From Flavicella sp965243265 (GTDB lineage: Bacteria; Bacteroidota; Bacteroidia; Flavobacteriales; Flavobacteriaceae), in contig CBDEUL010000006.1 of the NCBI GenBank assembly GCA_965243265.1, positions 124,001 to 188,000 of the forward strand: DNA of 64,000 bases, written 5' to 3'. The notes below the pieces were generated by a model that saw nothing but the letters and a program-made list of their open reading frames with translations, did no database searches and was not told the DNA's origin. The position numbers and the translations under genes were made by a program. Below, one piece after another: positions 1 through 8,389 of the stretch (position 1 is its first letter; each line of letters starts with the position of its first letter).

Positions 1-3000
1 ACTTACGTTTCTTAGCGATGTAAATCTTAGCTAATTTTAAGATTCCTGCTGGTAACTCATCTCCTACACTAATTGTAAACTTACTACGACGTAACGTTCC
101 TTGTAAGTCACTTACTTTAATTTTATAGTTGTGAATTAATTCACTAATTAAAGCATTTAAAGCATCATCGGTAGTCCAAGATCCTTTTGTTAAGTGCGTA
201 TAGTCATTTACTGAATTCAACATCTTTAATGTGAATTTCTTCCCTTTAGGGAATACATCTTCACCTAAATCATTTTGAACTCCTTGTGATGTTTTTCCTG
301 TAACTAAGTTGAATAATTTTTCAATCAATTCATCTTTTAAGTTATCAAAGTTTACTGCAAAAGTAGTTTCTAATTTTGCTATTTCTTCTTTATCACGAGT
401 ACGTTTTGACTTGTCTTTTACCGCTCTTTGGAATAATTTTTTATCAATTACAACTCCTCTTAGAGATGGTGAAGCTTTTAATGATGCGTCTTTTACATCT
501 CCTGCTTTATCTCCAAAGATTGCACGTAATAATTTTTCTTCTGGCGTAGGGTCAGATTCACCTTTTGGAGTAATTTTACCTATTAAGATGTCTCCTGGCT
601 TCACTTCTGCTCCAATACGAATCATTCCATTTTCATCCAATTCTTTTGTTGCCTCTTCAGAAACATTAGGAATATCATTAGTCAACTCTTCGCTTCCTAA
701 TTTAGTATCTCTAACATCTAAAGAATACTCATCAATATGAATAGATGTAAATATATCTTCTCTAACAACTCTTTCTGAAATCACAATCGCATCCTCAAAG
801 TTATACCCTTTCCAAGGCATAAAGGCTACTTTCATATTTCTTCCTAAGGCTAATTCACCTTTTTGTGTTGCATATCCTTCACATAGAACTTGTCCTTCTT
901 CAACTCTATCACCTTTCTTTACAATTGGCTTTAGGTTAATGTTAGTTCCTTGGTTTGTTTTTCTAAACTTGATAAGGTCATAAGATTTCTCATCAACGTC
1001 AAAACTTACTAATCTTTCTTCGTCTGTTCTATCGTATTTGATGGTAATTTTATTGGCATCAACGTACTCTACAACTCCACTTCCTTCTGCGTTGATTAAG
1101 ATTCTAGAGTCTTTTGCTACTCTACGCTCTAAACCTGTTCCTACAATAGGTGCTTCTGGACGTAACAATGGTACTGCTTGACGCATCATGTTTGACCCCA
1201 TCAATGCACGGTTAGCATCATCATGTTCCAAGAAAGGTATCAACGATGCTGAAATAGACGCAATCTGGTTTGGAGATACATCCATATAGCTTACTTCTTT
1301 AGGAGCCACTACTGGGTAATCTGCTTCCTCTCTTGAAATAATCTTATCAGCCACAAAGTTTCCACTTTCATCTAATGGTAAATTAGATTGTGCAAATTTG
1401 TGTCCTTCTTCTTCTTCTGCACTTAAATAAATAGGTTCGTCTTTGATGTTTACAACACCTTCTTTAACCTCTCTATATGCTGTTTCAATAAACCCTAAGT
1501 GATTCACTTTTGCATATACTGCCAAAGATGAAATCAAACCAATATTTGGTCCCTCAGGAGTTTCTATCGGACATAAACGTCCATAGTGTGTATAGTGTAC
1601 ATCACGTACCTCGAAACCTGCTCTTTCTCTTGAAAGTCCTCCAGGTCCTAAGGCAGATAATCTACGCTTATGAGTAATCTCAGCTAAAGGATTCGTTTGA
1701 TCCATAAATTGAGATAACTGGTTTGTTCCGAAGAAAGAGTTAATTACTGAAGACAACGTTTTAGCATTAATCAAATCAATAGGAGTAAACACCTCGTTGT
1801 CACGAACATTCATTCTTTCACGAATTGTACGTGCCATTCTAGATAATCCTACTCCAAATTGACTAGCTAATTGCTCTCCAACTGTTCTAACACGACGGTT
1901 AGATAAGTGATCAATATCATCAACTTCCGCTTTTGAGTTAATCAACTCAATAAGGTACTTAACAATAGTGATTATATCATTTTTAGTTAAAACTTTTGCG
2001 TCTAAAGACTCATCAAGTTGTAACTTTTTATTCATTCTGTAACGTCCTACTTCACCTAAATTATAACGTTGTTCTGAGAAGAACAATTTGTCTATAATTC
2101 CACGTGCAGTTTCCTCATCTGGCGGTTCAGCATTACGTAATTGTCTATAAATATGCTCTACAGCTTCTTTCTCAGAGTTTGTAGGGTCTTTTTGTAATGT
2201 ATTGTGAATAATAGCATAGTCTGCCATTTCATTATCTTCCTTATGCAATAAAATAGTTTTTGCATGAGATTCGATAATTTCCTCAATATGTTCTTTTTCT
2301 AAAATTGTATCTCTATCTAATACAATTTCATTTCTTTCAATAGATACAACTTCTCCTGTATCTTCATCAACGAAATCTTCGTGCCATGTTTTCAATACAC
2401 GAGCAGCCAATTTACGTCCTAAATATTTTTTCAATCCGCTTTTAGAAACTTTTGTTTCTTCTGCAAGGTCAAAGATTTCTAAAATATCTTTATCTCTTTC
2501 AAAACCTATAGCACGGAATAAAGTAGTAACTGGTAATTTTTTCTTTCTATCAATATAAGCATACATTACTTGATTGATATCTGTTGCAAATTCTATCCAA
2601 GATCCTTTAAAAGGAATAACTCTTGCTGAGTATAACTTGGTTCCGTTTGCGTGGAATGATTGCCCAAAGAAAACACCTGGTGAACGGTGTAATTGAGAAA
2701 CAACAACTCTTTCTGCTCCATTGATTACAAATGTACCTGAGTTTGTCATATAAGGAATTGTTCCTAAATAAACATCTTGCACAATTGTTTCAAAATCCTC
2801 ATGTTCAGGATCTGTACAGTATAATTTTAATCTTGCTTTAAGAGGTACACAATATGTTAAACCTCTTTCGATACATTCTTGAATAGAATATCTAGGTGGA
2901 TCTACAAAGTAGTCTATAAATTCTAATACAAAGTTGTTTCTTGTATCTGTAATTGGGAAATTGTCCATGAAGGTTTTGTATAACCCTTCATCACTTCGCT

Positions 3001-3130
3001 CGTCTGCTTTAGTTTTTAATTGGAAAAAATCTTGGAAAGATTTAATTTGAATATCCAAAAAATCTGGATAATCAGTAGCCAATTTAGCCGATGCAAAGTT
3101 TATTCTTTCAGTACTATTTTTCGTTGCCAA
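1..3130 (-). CDS. rpoB: RNA polymerase beta subunit, 3' end cut by window
   Basis: Encodes the catalytic beta subunit of RNA polymerase. Reading the minus strand from 3130 gives MATKNSTERINFASAKLATD, the usual Bacteroidota RpoB N-terminus, and an open frame that runs off position 1. About 1043 codons are present; family members are near 1270, so roughly the last fifth is missing, and rpoC is expected beyond it. The start codon is TTG (3128-3130): going upstream in frame a stop is met at 3161-3163 and no ATG lies between. rpoB follows rplL after a 124-nt gap that holds a terminator-like hairpin, so its expression is probably partly uncoupled from the ribosomal proteins by attenuation. Identity is certain; the start is well supported by homology. 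Confidence 0.97.
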   Translation of the reverse strand, partial: MATKNSTERINFASAKLATDYPDFLDIQIKSFQDFFQLKTKADERSDEGLYKTFMDNFPITDTRNNFVLEFIDYFVDPPRYSIQECIERGLTYCVPLKARLKLYCTDPEHEDFETIVQDVYLGTIPYMTNSGTFVINGAERVVVSQLHRSPGVFFGQSFHANGTKLYSARVIPFKGSWIEFATDINQVMYAYIDRKKKLPVTTLFRAIGFERDKDILEIFDLAEETKVSKSGLKKYLGRKLAARVLKTWHEDFVDEDTGEVVSIERNEIVLDRDTILEKEHIEEIIESHAKTILLHKEDNEMADYAIIHNTLQKDPTNSEKEAVEHIYRQLRNAEPPDEETARGIIDKLFFSEQRYNLGEVGRYRMNKKLQLDESLDAKVLTKNDIITIVKYLIELINSKAEVDDIDHLSNRRVRTVGEQLASQFGVGLSRMARTIRERMNVRDNEVFTPIDLINAKTLSSVINSFFGTNQLSQFMDQTNPLAEITHKRRLSALGPGGLSRERAGFEVRDVHYTHYGRLCPIETPEGPNIGLISSLAVYAKVNHLGFIETAYREVKEGVVNIKDEPIYLSAEEEEGHKFAQSNLPLDESGNFVADKIISREEADYPVVAPKEVSYMDVSPNQIASISASLIPFLEHDDANRALMGSNMMRQAVPLLRPEAPIVGTGLERRVAKDSRILINAEGSGVVEYVDANKITIKYDRTDEERLVSFDVDEKSYDLIKFRKTNQGTNINLKPIVKKGDRVEEGQVLCEGYATQKGELALGRNMKVAFMPWKGYNFEDAIVISERVVREDIFTSIHIDEYSLDVRDTKLGSEELTNDIPNVSEEATKELDENGMIRIGAEVKPGDILIGKITPKGESDPTPEEKLLRAIFGDKAGDVKDASLKASPSLRGVVIDKKLFQRAVKDKSKRTRDKEEIAKLETTFAVNFDNLKDELIEKLFNLVTGKTSQGVQNDLGEDVFPKGKKFTLKMLNSVNDYTHLTKGSWTTDDALNALISELIHNYKIKVSDLQGTLRRSKFTISVGDELPAGILKLAKIYIAKKRK

Positions 3131-3183
3131 AGGAGAAAAAATTTTAGTTAAAATTCTGTGTTAAATAAAGAATAAATATAAAT

Positions 3184-3230
3184 GCAAAAAATGGTTTAGA
3201 TCAAAAGGAGTATTCCTTCTGACCTAAACC
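3184..3230 (-). terminator. terminator/attenuator hairpin between rplL and rpoB
   Basis: On the minus strand the RNA folds into a 17-bp stem (3230-3214 with 3209-3193) with two G-U pairs, followed by a short T-rich run (3192-3184). It lies 24 nt after the rplL stop and about 60 nt before the rpoB start. Partial termination between L12 and beta is known in other bacteria, and this hairpin is placed to do that. Confidence 0.7.
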
Positions 3231-3254
3231 TTAATTTAGTTGTCTAAGAGTAGC

Positions 3255-3629
3255 TTATTTAAGCTCTACCTCAGCTCCAGCTTCTTCTAATGATTTTACA
3301 AGACCTTCTGCCTCATCTTTAGAAATTCCTTCTTTGATTGGTGCTGGTGCTCCATCAACGATACCTTTAGCTTCTTTCAATCCTAAACCAGTTAATTCTT
3401 TAACTAATTTTACAACTGCTAATTTAGAACCTCCTGCTGCTTTTAAGATTACGTCAAACTCAGTTTTTTCTTCTCCTGCGTCTGCTCCTCCTGCTGCTGG
3501 TCCTGCTACTGCTACTGCTGCTGCAGCTGGCTCAATACCGTATTCATCTTTTAATATTGTAGCTAATTCGTTTACTTCTTTTACTGTTAAGTTAACTAAT
3601 TGCTCTGCGAAATCTTTTAATTCTGCCAT
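3255..3629 (-). CDS. rplL: 50S ribosomal protein L7/L12
   Basis: Forms the flexible ribosomal stalk that recruits and stimulates translational GTPases such as EF-Tu and EF-G. The 124-residue product has the normal three parts: an N-terminal dimerisation helix (about 1-32), an Ala/Gly-rich hinge (about 34-55) and the compact C-terminal domain (about 57-124) with the conserved run KLAVVKLVKELTGLGLKEAK. It follows rplJ after 48 nt, in the same operon, as is nearly universal because L10 anchors L12 dimers. The next element downstream is a terminator-like hairpin before rpoB, consistent with higher output of L12 than of polymerase. Confidence 0.98.
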   Translation of the reverse strand: MAELKDFAEQLVNLTVKEVNELATILKDEYGIEPAAAAVAVAGPAAGGADAGEEKTEFDVILKAAGGSKLAVVKLVKELTGLGLKEAKGIVDGAPAPIKEGISKDEAEGLVKSLEEAGAEVELK

Positions 3630-3677
3630 TTCTGTAATTTTTAAATTGTAATATAATAATCTATTTGTGCGCTTAAT

Positions 3678-4193
3678 TTATCTTTCAGACAACGTCTTAA
3701 CGATTCCTGAAAGTGTTTGACCTCCTGATTGTAATGCTGAAACAACATTCTTAGCAGGCGATTGTAACAATCCAATAATATCTCCTAGAAGTTCTTCTTT
3801 AGATTTGATGTTTACTAGGTTGTCTAATTGATCATCCCCTACGTAAACAGCTTCTTCAATATAAGCTCCTTTTAATACTGGTTTGTCAGATTTTTTTCTA
3901 AATTCTTTAATAATCTTAGCAGGAGCATTTCCTGTTTCAGATAATAAAATTGATGAATTCCCTTTTAATGTAGAAGGTAATTCTCCAAACTCTTTATCAG
4001 AGTTTTCCATTGCTTTAGCAAGCAATGTATTTTTAACTACTGCCAACTGAACACCTGCTTTAAAACAAGCTCTTCTTAAATTAGAAGTTGCTTCTGCGTT
4101 TAAACCTGATATATCAGCTACATAAATAATACTATTATCAGTTAATTGGGCAGTTAAATCTACGATTACTTGTGATTTTTCCTCTCTTGTCAT
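3678..4193 (-). CDS. rplJ: 50S ribosomal protein L10
   Basis: Binds 23S rRNA at the stalk base and carries L7/L12 dimers on its C-terminal helix. The 171 residues match the usual length; the N-terminal part (MTREEKSQVIVDLTAQL, then the L10 fold with VVKNTLLAKAM near 53-63) is the rRNA-binding domain, and the C-terminal stretch LQSPAKNVVSALQSGGQTLSGIV is the helix for L12. It sits 24 nt after rplA and 48 nt before rplL. L10 is an autogenous regulator in other bacteria; the 24-nt upstream gap is too short for a long leader, so any such site would overlap rplA. Confidence 0.98.
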   Translation of the reverse strand: MTREEKSQVIVDLTAQLTDNSIIYVADISGLNAEATSNLRRACFKAGVQLAVVKNTLLAKAMENSDKEFGELPSTLKGNSSILLSETGNAPAKIIKEFRKKSDKPVLKGAYIEEAVYVGDDQLDNLVNIKSKEELLGDIIGLLQSPAKNVVSALQSGGQTLSGIVKTLSER

Positions 4194-4217
4194 AATTTCT
4201 GAGTTTTAACTTCCTAA

Positions 4218-4907
4218 TTAGTTTGATTTAGAATCTACTTCAATTGAAGGACTCATAGTACTTGATAGGTAAGTACTCTTAATATAAGTTCCTTTAGCCG
4301 CAGTTGGTTTTAATTTAATCAAAGTTTGAATCAACTCATTTGCATTGTCTGCAATTTTATCAGCGTCGAAAGAAATCTTTCCAATTGCTGCGTGTACGAT
4401 TCCTGTTTTGTCTACTTTAAAATCAATTTTACCTGCTTTTACCTCTTTTACAGCTTTAGCTACATCCATAGTAACTGTACCTGTTTTAGGGTTAGGCATT
4501 AATCCTCTTGGTCCTAATACACGTCCTAAAGGTCCTAATTTACCCATTACTGAAGGCATTGTGATAATTACATCAACATCAGTCCATCCAGACTTGATTT
4601 TTTGTAAGTACTCATCTAATCCTACGTAATCTGCACCAGCTTCAGTTGCTTCAGCCTCTTTATCTGGAGTAACCAATGCCAATACTTTAACATCTTTTCC
4701 TGTTCCGTGAGGTAATGTTACAACTCCACGAACCATTTGATTTGCTTTTCTAGGATCTACTCCTAAACGAATAGCTAAGTCTACAGATGCATCAAAGTTT
4801 ACGTTAGTAATTTCTTTAACCAATGCAGATGCTTCACTTAAAGAATATACTTTAGAACTGTCAAGCTTAGCTTGAGCTTCTTTTTGCTTTTTTGTTAATT
4901 TTGCCAT
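4218..4907 (-). CDS. rplA: 50S ribosomal protein L1
   Basis: L1 forms the mobile L1 stalk, which contacts the E-site tRNA during translocation. The 229-residue product has the family signature around VLGPRGLMPNPKTGTVT (near residues 130-147) and the two-domain architecture with a lysine-rich N-terminus. It follows rplK after 9 nt, the standard L11-L1 pair. In other bacteria L1 represses its own mRNA by binding near the L11 start; I did not identify such a site here. Confidence 0.98.
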   Translation of the reverse strand: MAKLTKKQKEAQAKLDSSKVYSLSEASALVKEITNVNFDASVDLAIRLGVDPRKANQMVRGVVTLPHGTGKDVKVLALVTPDKEAEATEAGADYVGLDEYLQKIKSGWTDVDVIITMPSVMGKLGPLGRVLGPRGLMPNPKTGTVTMDVAKAVKEVKAGKIDFKVDKTGIVHAAIGKISFDADKIADNANELIQTLIKLKPTAAKGTYIKSTYLSSTMSPSIEVDSKSN

Positions 4908-4916
4908 TTCTTAAGT

Positions 4917-5354
4917 TTATTGTGGAGCGTCTCCTTTCATTGTAATTCCCATAGAACGAGCAGTACCTGCTACCATTCTCATTCCTGACTCAACCGTAAA
5001 TGCATTTAAATCTTGCATTTTATCTTCCGCAATAGCTCTCGCTTGATCCCAAGTAATACTTGCTACTTTTTTACGGTTAGGTTCTCCTGATCCTTTTTTT
5101 ACTTTTGCTGCTTCTAAAATTTGAACAGCTGCTGGAGGAGTTTTGATTACAAAATCAAAAGATTTGTCTTTGTATACAGTAATTGCAACTGGTAAGACTT
5201 TTCCTTGTTTGTCTTGAGTTCTAGCATTAAATTGCTTACAGAACTCCATAATGTTAACTCCGGCAGCACCTAAAGCAGGACCTACTGGCGGAGACGGGTT
5301 AGCCGCTCCTCCACGAACTTGTAATTTTACTACTTTACTTACTTCTTTTGCCAT
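4917..5354 (-). CDS. rplK: 50S ribosomal protein L11
   Basis: L11 binds the GTPase-associated centre of 23S rRNA together with L10. The 145-residue product has the proline-rich N-terminal motif GGAANPSPPVGPALGAAGVN (about 15-34) and the C-terminal rRNA-binding domain ending in ARSMGITM. It lies 62 nt after nusG and 9 nt before rplA, in the universal nusG-rplK-rplA order. Nothing about it is unusual. Confidence 0.98.
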   Translation of the reverse strand: MAKEVSKVVKLQVRGGAANPSPPVGPALGAAGVNIMEFCKQFNARTQDKQGKVLPVAITVYKDKSFDFVIKTPPAAVQILEAAKVKKGSGEPNRKKVASITWDQARAIAEDKMQDLNAFTVESGMRMVAGTARSMGITMKGDAPQ

Positions 5355-5416
5355 TTTAAAACTTATTTACTTTACATATAGTGGAAGCCATGTGTAACAG
5401 TTTCTTTATTTTACAA

Positions 5417-5968
5417 TTATGATATTTTATCAACTTGCATATAACTTAATTCTAATGGTGTTTTTCTTCCAAAAATCTTCACCATAACCTCAAGTTTTCT
5501 CTTTTCTTCGTTTACATTTTCGATAATTCCATCAAACCCGTTGAATGGTCCATCTACAACTTTTACTGTTTCACCAACTGTGTAAGGAATTGCTACATTG
5601 TCATTTTGAACAGACAACTCATCTACTTTCCCTAACATTCTGTTGATTTCACTTTTTCTCAATGGCACAGGATCACCTCCTTTAGTTTCTCCTAAAAATC
5701 CTATTACTCCTGTAACTGATTTTATAACGTGTGGTACTTCACCAGTTAAATTAGCTTCAACCATAATGTAACCTGGAAAATAAATACGTTCTTTACTTAC
5801 TTTTTTTCCGTTACGAATTTGGATTACTTTTTCAGTAGGAACCAAAACTTGATCTACATAATCAGCAAGCCCTAATCTAGAAATTTCTGTTTCTATATAA
5901 GACTTCACTTTATTTTCTTGACCTCCAATAGCTCTAACTACATACCATTTTTTAACAGACTCAGACAT
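5417..5968 (-). CDS. nusG: Transcription termination/antitermination factor NusG
   Basis: NusG binds the clamp of RNA polymerase, raises processivity and can link it to the leading ribosome or Rho. The 183 residues comprise the NGN domain (about 6-115, starting KKWYVVRAIGGQENKVK) and a C-terminal KOW domain (about 130-183, VGETVKVVDGPFNGFDGIIE). It lies 6 nt downstream of secE, so the two are probably co-translated, the classical secE-nusG arrangement ahead of the L11 operon. Confidence 0.97.
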   Translation of the reverse strand: MSESVKKWYVVRAIGGQENKVKSYIETEISRLGLADYVDQVLVPTEKVIQIRNGKKVSKERIYFPGYIMVEANLTGEVPHVIKSVTGVIGFLGETKGGDPVPLRKSEINRMLGKVDELSVQNDNVAIPYTVGETVKVVDGPFNGFDGIIENVNEEKRKLEVMVKIFGRKTPLELSYMQVDKIS

Positions 5969-5974
5969 AAAGTA

Positions 5975-6166
5975 TTATTTAAAAATATTAAAAAAACCAT
6001 CCAACCCTAACTGAAAAAACCTATCTACTGCAAATACTGCTAAAGCAAATAATACCGTAAATAAAGCTACTACTACTGTAGATTTCTGAGCTTCAGCTTT
6101 AGGTAACCAAGTCATATTGGTATTTAATTCCTCAAATGATTCTTTGATATATGTTACAACACTCAT
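5975..6166 (-). CDS. secE: Preprotein translocase subunit SecE
   Basis: Small subunit of the SecYEG channel that clamps SecY in the inner membrane. The 63-residue protein has an amphipathic N-terminal part (YIKESFEELNTNMTWLPKAE) and one transmembrane helix (about residues 33-52, VVVALFTVLFALAVFAVDRF). I start it at the ATG at 6164-6166; the longer frame extends through tRNA-Trp and is not coding there. The start is only 17 nt after the mature 3' end of tRNA-Trp, so the mRNA 5' end is probably produced by tRNA processing. Confidence 0.93.
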   Translation of the reverse strand: MSVVTYIKESFEELNTNMTWLPKAEAQKSTVVVALFTVLFALAVFAVDRFFQLGLDGFFNIFK

Positions 6167-6183
6167 TTCTTTATCTTTTTTTG

Positions 6184-6256
6184 CACGGGCGGAGAGACTC
6201 GAACTCACGACACCTGGTTTTGGAGACCAGTGCTCTACCAACTGAGCTACGCCCGT
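6184..6256 (-). tRNA. trnW: tRNA-Trp (CCA)
   Basis: The minus strand gives a 73-nt cloverleaf with acceptor arms ACGGGCG and CGCCCGT, D-arm GCTCAG...GAGC, anticodon stem CTGGT/ACCAG with loop CTCCAAA (anticodon CCA), and T-arm around GTTCGAGTC. The CCA tail is not encoded. It lies between tuf and secE, as in many bacteria. Confidence 0.97.
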
Positions 6257-6260
6257 AAAA

Positions 6261-6292
6261 ACGAGGTGTTTACTATAAGTAAAACACCTCGT
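6261..6292 (-). terminator. hairpin between tuf and tRNA-Trp
   Basis: Arms 6261-6273 and 6279-6292 (ACGAGGTGTTTAC with GTAAAACACCTCGT, one bulged A) form a 13-bp stem. On the minus strand the stem is followed by five T residues, which run straight into the tRNA-Trp 5' end at 6256. It could be the tuf terminator, a partial attenuator, or a processing signal; no separate promoter for tRNA-Trp-secE is evident in the 59-nt gap, so partial read-through is likely. Confidence 0.7.
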
Positions 6293-6314
6293 AATATATT
6301 TGTTTTTGTATTTA

Positions 6315-7499
6315 CTACAAGATTTCAGTTACCTGACCTGCACCTACTGTTCTACCTCCTTCACGGATTGCAAAACGTAAACCAACATTCATTGCAATTG
6401 GTTGGTGTAAATCAACTGTAATTGTCAAGTTATCTCCTGGCATTACCATATCAACTCCATCAGGCAAGTTAATTGTTCCTGTTACATCAGTTGTACGTAC
6501 GTAGAACTGTGGACGGTAGTTATTATGGAATGGAGTATGACGTCCACCTTCTTCTTTCTTCAAGATATAAACCTCTGCTTTAAATTGAGCATGTGGAGTT
6601 ACAGAACCTGGCTTACAGATTACCATTCCTCTTTTAATATCTTCCTTGTTAATACCTCTTAATAAGATACCAGCGTTATCTCCAGCCTCACCTCTATCTA
6701 AGATTTGACGGAACATTTCAATACCTGTAATAGTAGAAGCTAATTTTTCAGCACCCATACCAATGATATCAACAGCATCTCCTGTATTAGCAACTCCAGT
6801 TTCGATACGTCCTGTAGCAACAGTTCCACGACCTGTAATTGAGAATACATCCTCGATAGGCATCAAGAAATCTTTATCTACCTCTCTTAATGGCTCTTGA
6901 ATCCAAGTATCACAAGCTTCCATTAATTCTAAAATCTTCTCAGACCATTTAGCATCACCATTCAATCCACCTAATGCAGATCCAGCGATAACTGGTCCAT
7001 TATCTCCATCATAGTCATAGAAAGAAAGCAAGTCTCTTACTTCCATCTCTACCAACTCTAATAATTCTTCATCATCAACTAAATCTACCTTGTTCATGAA
7101 AACAACAATTCTAGGAATTCCTACTTGTTTTCCCAATAAGATATGCTCTCTTGTTTGTGGCATTGGCCCATCAGTTGCAGCAACAACCAAGATAGCTCCA
7201 TCCATTTGAGCAGCACCTGTTACCATGTTCTTTACGTAATCCGCGTGACCTGGACAGTCAACGTGAGCGTAGTGACGATTAGCTGTTTGATACTCTACGT
7301 GAGAAGTGTTAATTGTAATACCTCTTTCTTTTTCTTCTGGAGCATTATCAATTTGATCAAAATCTTTCACTTCAGAAAGTCCTGCAGCAGCTAATACAGT
7401 AGTAATAGCAGCAGTTAATGTTGTTTTACCGTGATCTACGTGCCCAATTGTACCAATATTTAAATGTGGTTTCGAGCGGTCAAAAGTTCCTTTAGCCAT
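6315..7499 (-). CDS. tuf: Elongation factor Tu
   Basis: Carries aminoacyl-tRNA to the ribosomal A site and hydrolyses GTP. The 394-residue product has G1 GHVDHGKT (residues 19-26), G3 DCPGH, G4 NKVD and G5 SAL, followed by beta-barrel domains 2 and 3 that end GRTVGAGQVTEIL. It is preceded by four tRNA genes whose promoter lies near 8019-8050 and followed by a hairpin and tRNA-Trp. The gap from tRNA-Thr(GGT) to the ATG is 62 nt. No second tuf copy is in the window. Confidence 0.99.
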   Translation of the reverse strand: MAKGTFDRSKPHLNIGTIGHVDHGKTTLTAAITTVLAAAGLSEVKDFDQIDNAPEEKERGITINTSHVEYQTANRHYAHVDCPGHADYVKNMVTGAAQMDGAILVVAATDGPMPQTREHILLGKQVGIPRIVVFMNKVDLVDDEELLELVEMEVRDLLSFYDYDGDNGPVIAGSALGGLNGDAKWSEKILELMEACDTWIQEPLREVDKDFLMPIEDVFSITGRGTVATGRIETGVANTGDAVDIIGMGAEKLASTITGIEMFRQILDRGEAGDNAGILLRGINKEDIKRGMVICKPGSVTPHAQFKAEVYILKKEEGGRHTPFHNNYRPQFYVRTTDVTGTINLPDGVDMVMPGDNLTITVDLHQPIAMNVGLRFAIREGGRTVGAGQVTEIL

Positions 7500-7561
7500 G
7501 ATTATTAATTTTAATTCTTAGTTTATTTATTTCGTTTATTTACTCTCTTTCTTTTTCTTTG

Positions 7562-7633
7562 AGCCAATGACGGGATTTGAACCCGTGACCTCTTCCTTAC
7601 CAAGGAAACACTCTACCCCTGAGCTACACCGGC
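7562..7633 (-). tRNA. trnT: tRNA-Thr (GGT)
   Basis: 72-nt cloverleaf on the minus strand. Acceptor arms GCCGGTG and CATTGGC pair with two G-U wobbles; anticodon loop TTGGTAA gives GGT; T-loop is GTTCAAATC. It is the last tRNA of the cluster before tuf. Confidence 0.96.
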
Positions 7634-7644
7634 ATTTGATTTAG

Positions 7645-7717
7645 AGCGAAAGACCGGGTTCGAACCGGCGACATTCAGCTTGGAAGGCTGACGCTCTACC
7701 AACTGAGCTACTTTCGC
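7645..7717 (-). tRNA. trnG: tRNA-Gly (TCC)
   Basis: 73-nt cloverleaf on the minus strand. Acceptor arms GCGAAAG and CTTTCGC; anticodon loop CTTCCAA gives TCC; T-loop GTTCGAACC. It is separated from the next tRNA-Thr by 11 nt. Confidence 0.97.
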
Positions 7718-7767
7718 ATTCTAATAATCAAATCATCCCTTTTTAGTATTTCTACTAAAAAAAATTG

Positions 7768-7848
<81 letters not shown>

Positions 7849-7902
7849 ATGTTCAAAGAACAATATCTTTTATCAAGATATTTTTTTTGCTTTTAATTTT
7901 AG

Positions 7903-7976
7903 AGCCGATGAAGGGACTCGAACCCCCGACCTGCTGATTACAAATCAGCTGCTCTAGCCAGCTGAGCTACATCGGC
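7903..7976 (-). tRNA. trnT: tRNA-Thr (TGT)
   Basis: 74-nt cloverleaf on the minus strand. Acceptor arms GCCGATG and CATCGGC; anticodon loop TTTGTAA gives TGT. It is the first gene after the promoter at 8019-8050; the predicted RNA start is about 35 nt upstream of its 5' end. Confidence 0.97.
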
Positions 7977-7986
7977 TTTTACTACA

Positions 7987-8019
7987 TAAAAAAGCAGTCC
8001 ATTATTTCTAACGGACTGC
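7987..8019 (-). terminator. hpf terminator
   Basis: Arms GCAGTCC (7994-8000) and GGACTGC (8013-8019) form a hairpin on the minus strand followed by a run of T (7993-7987). It ends the rpsU-xerC-hpf transcripts before the tRNA cluster. Its upstream arm touches the promoter element of the tRNA-tuf operon. Confidence 0.8.
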
Positions 8020-8050
8020 AAATCTATAAAGTTTATTTTACTGTAACAAA
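8019..8050 (-). promoter_or_regulatory. promoter of the tRNA-tuf operon
   Basis: On the minus strand TTTG (8050-8047), a 20-bp spacer and TAGATTTG (8026-8019) match the Bacteroidota sigma-ABfr consensus (TTG, about 19-21 bp, TAnnTTTG). Transcription would start near 8012, inside the hpf terminator hairpin and about 35 nt before tRNA-Thr(TGT). The same CAAATCTA word on the plus strand recurs upstream of rpsU (9803-9810) and 16S (42536-42543), so it looks like the high-output promoter form of this genome. Confidence 0.8.
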
Positions 8051-8076
8051 CTTTTTATATTATTTTTCTTTTTTTT

Positions 8077-8382
8077 TTACTTCTGTAGCTCCCTTTCTTT
8101 TTCTTTTGATTTTTTCAACTGTCTTTTCATCGAATCTGTAACTATCGAAATCCCTTCTTCGAAAGTTTTATTCTCCTTCTTTACAATTAATTCAGAGCCT
8201 GGGATATTAATTTTCAACTCTGTTACCTTATTCTCTTTTTCACTTGTTTTCTGCACCTTTAAAAACACCTCTACATCAATAATCTTATCGTGAAACTTTT
8301 CTAGCCCCATTACCTTCTTTTCTACAAAATCAACTAACTTTTTATCTGCGTTGAAATTAACAGACTGAACAAATACCTTCAT
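8077..8382 (-). CDS. hpf: Ribosome hibernation-promoting factor (HPF/RaiA family)
   Basis: Short HPF/YfiA-type protein that binds the 30S decoding region and keeps ribosomes inactive in stationary phase. The likely product is 101 residues from the ATG at 8382 (MKVFVQSVNFNADKKL); an in-frame GTG at 8400 overlaps the xerC stop and is less likely. The family's beta-alpha-beta fold is visible (KLVDFVEKKVMGLEKFHDKIIDVEVFLKV, then ELKINIPGSELIVKKE). The long C-terminal dimerisation domain of long HPF is absent. It follows xerC after 7 nt. Confidence 0.93.
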   Translation of the reverse strand: MKVFVQSVNFNADKKLVDFVEKKVMGLEKFHDKIIDVEVFLKVQKTSEKENKVTELKINIPGSELIVKKENKTFEEGISIVTDSMKRQLKKSKEKERELQK

Positions 8383-8389
8383 GTAATTT

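Noticed and set aside
309..740. 143-codon frame on the plus strand
   Set aside because: It is the antisense shadow of rpoB; the minus-strand frame is conserved RpoB.
6167..6241. N-terminal extension of secE through tRNA-Trp
   Set aside because: The extension translates tRNA sequence; SecE similarity starts at the ATG at 6166.
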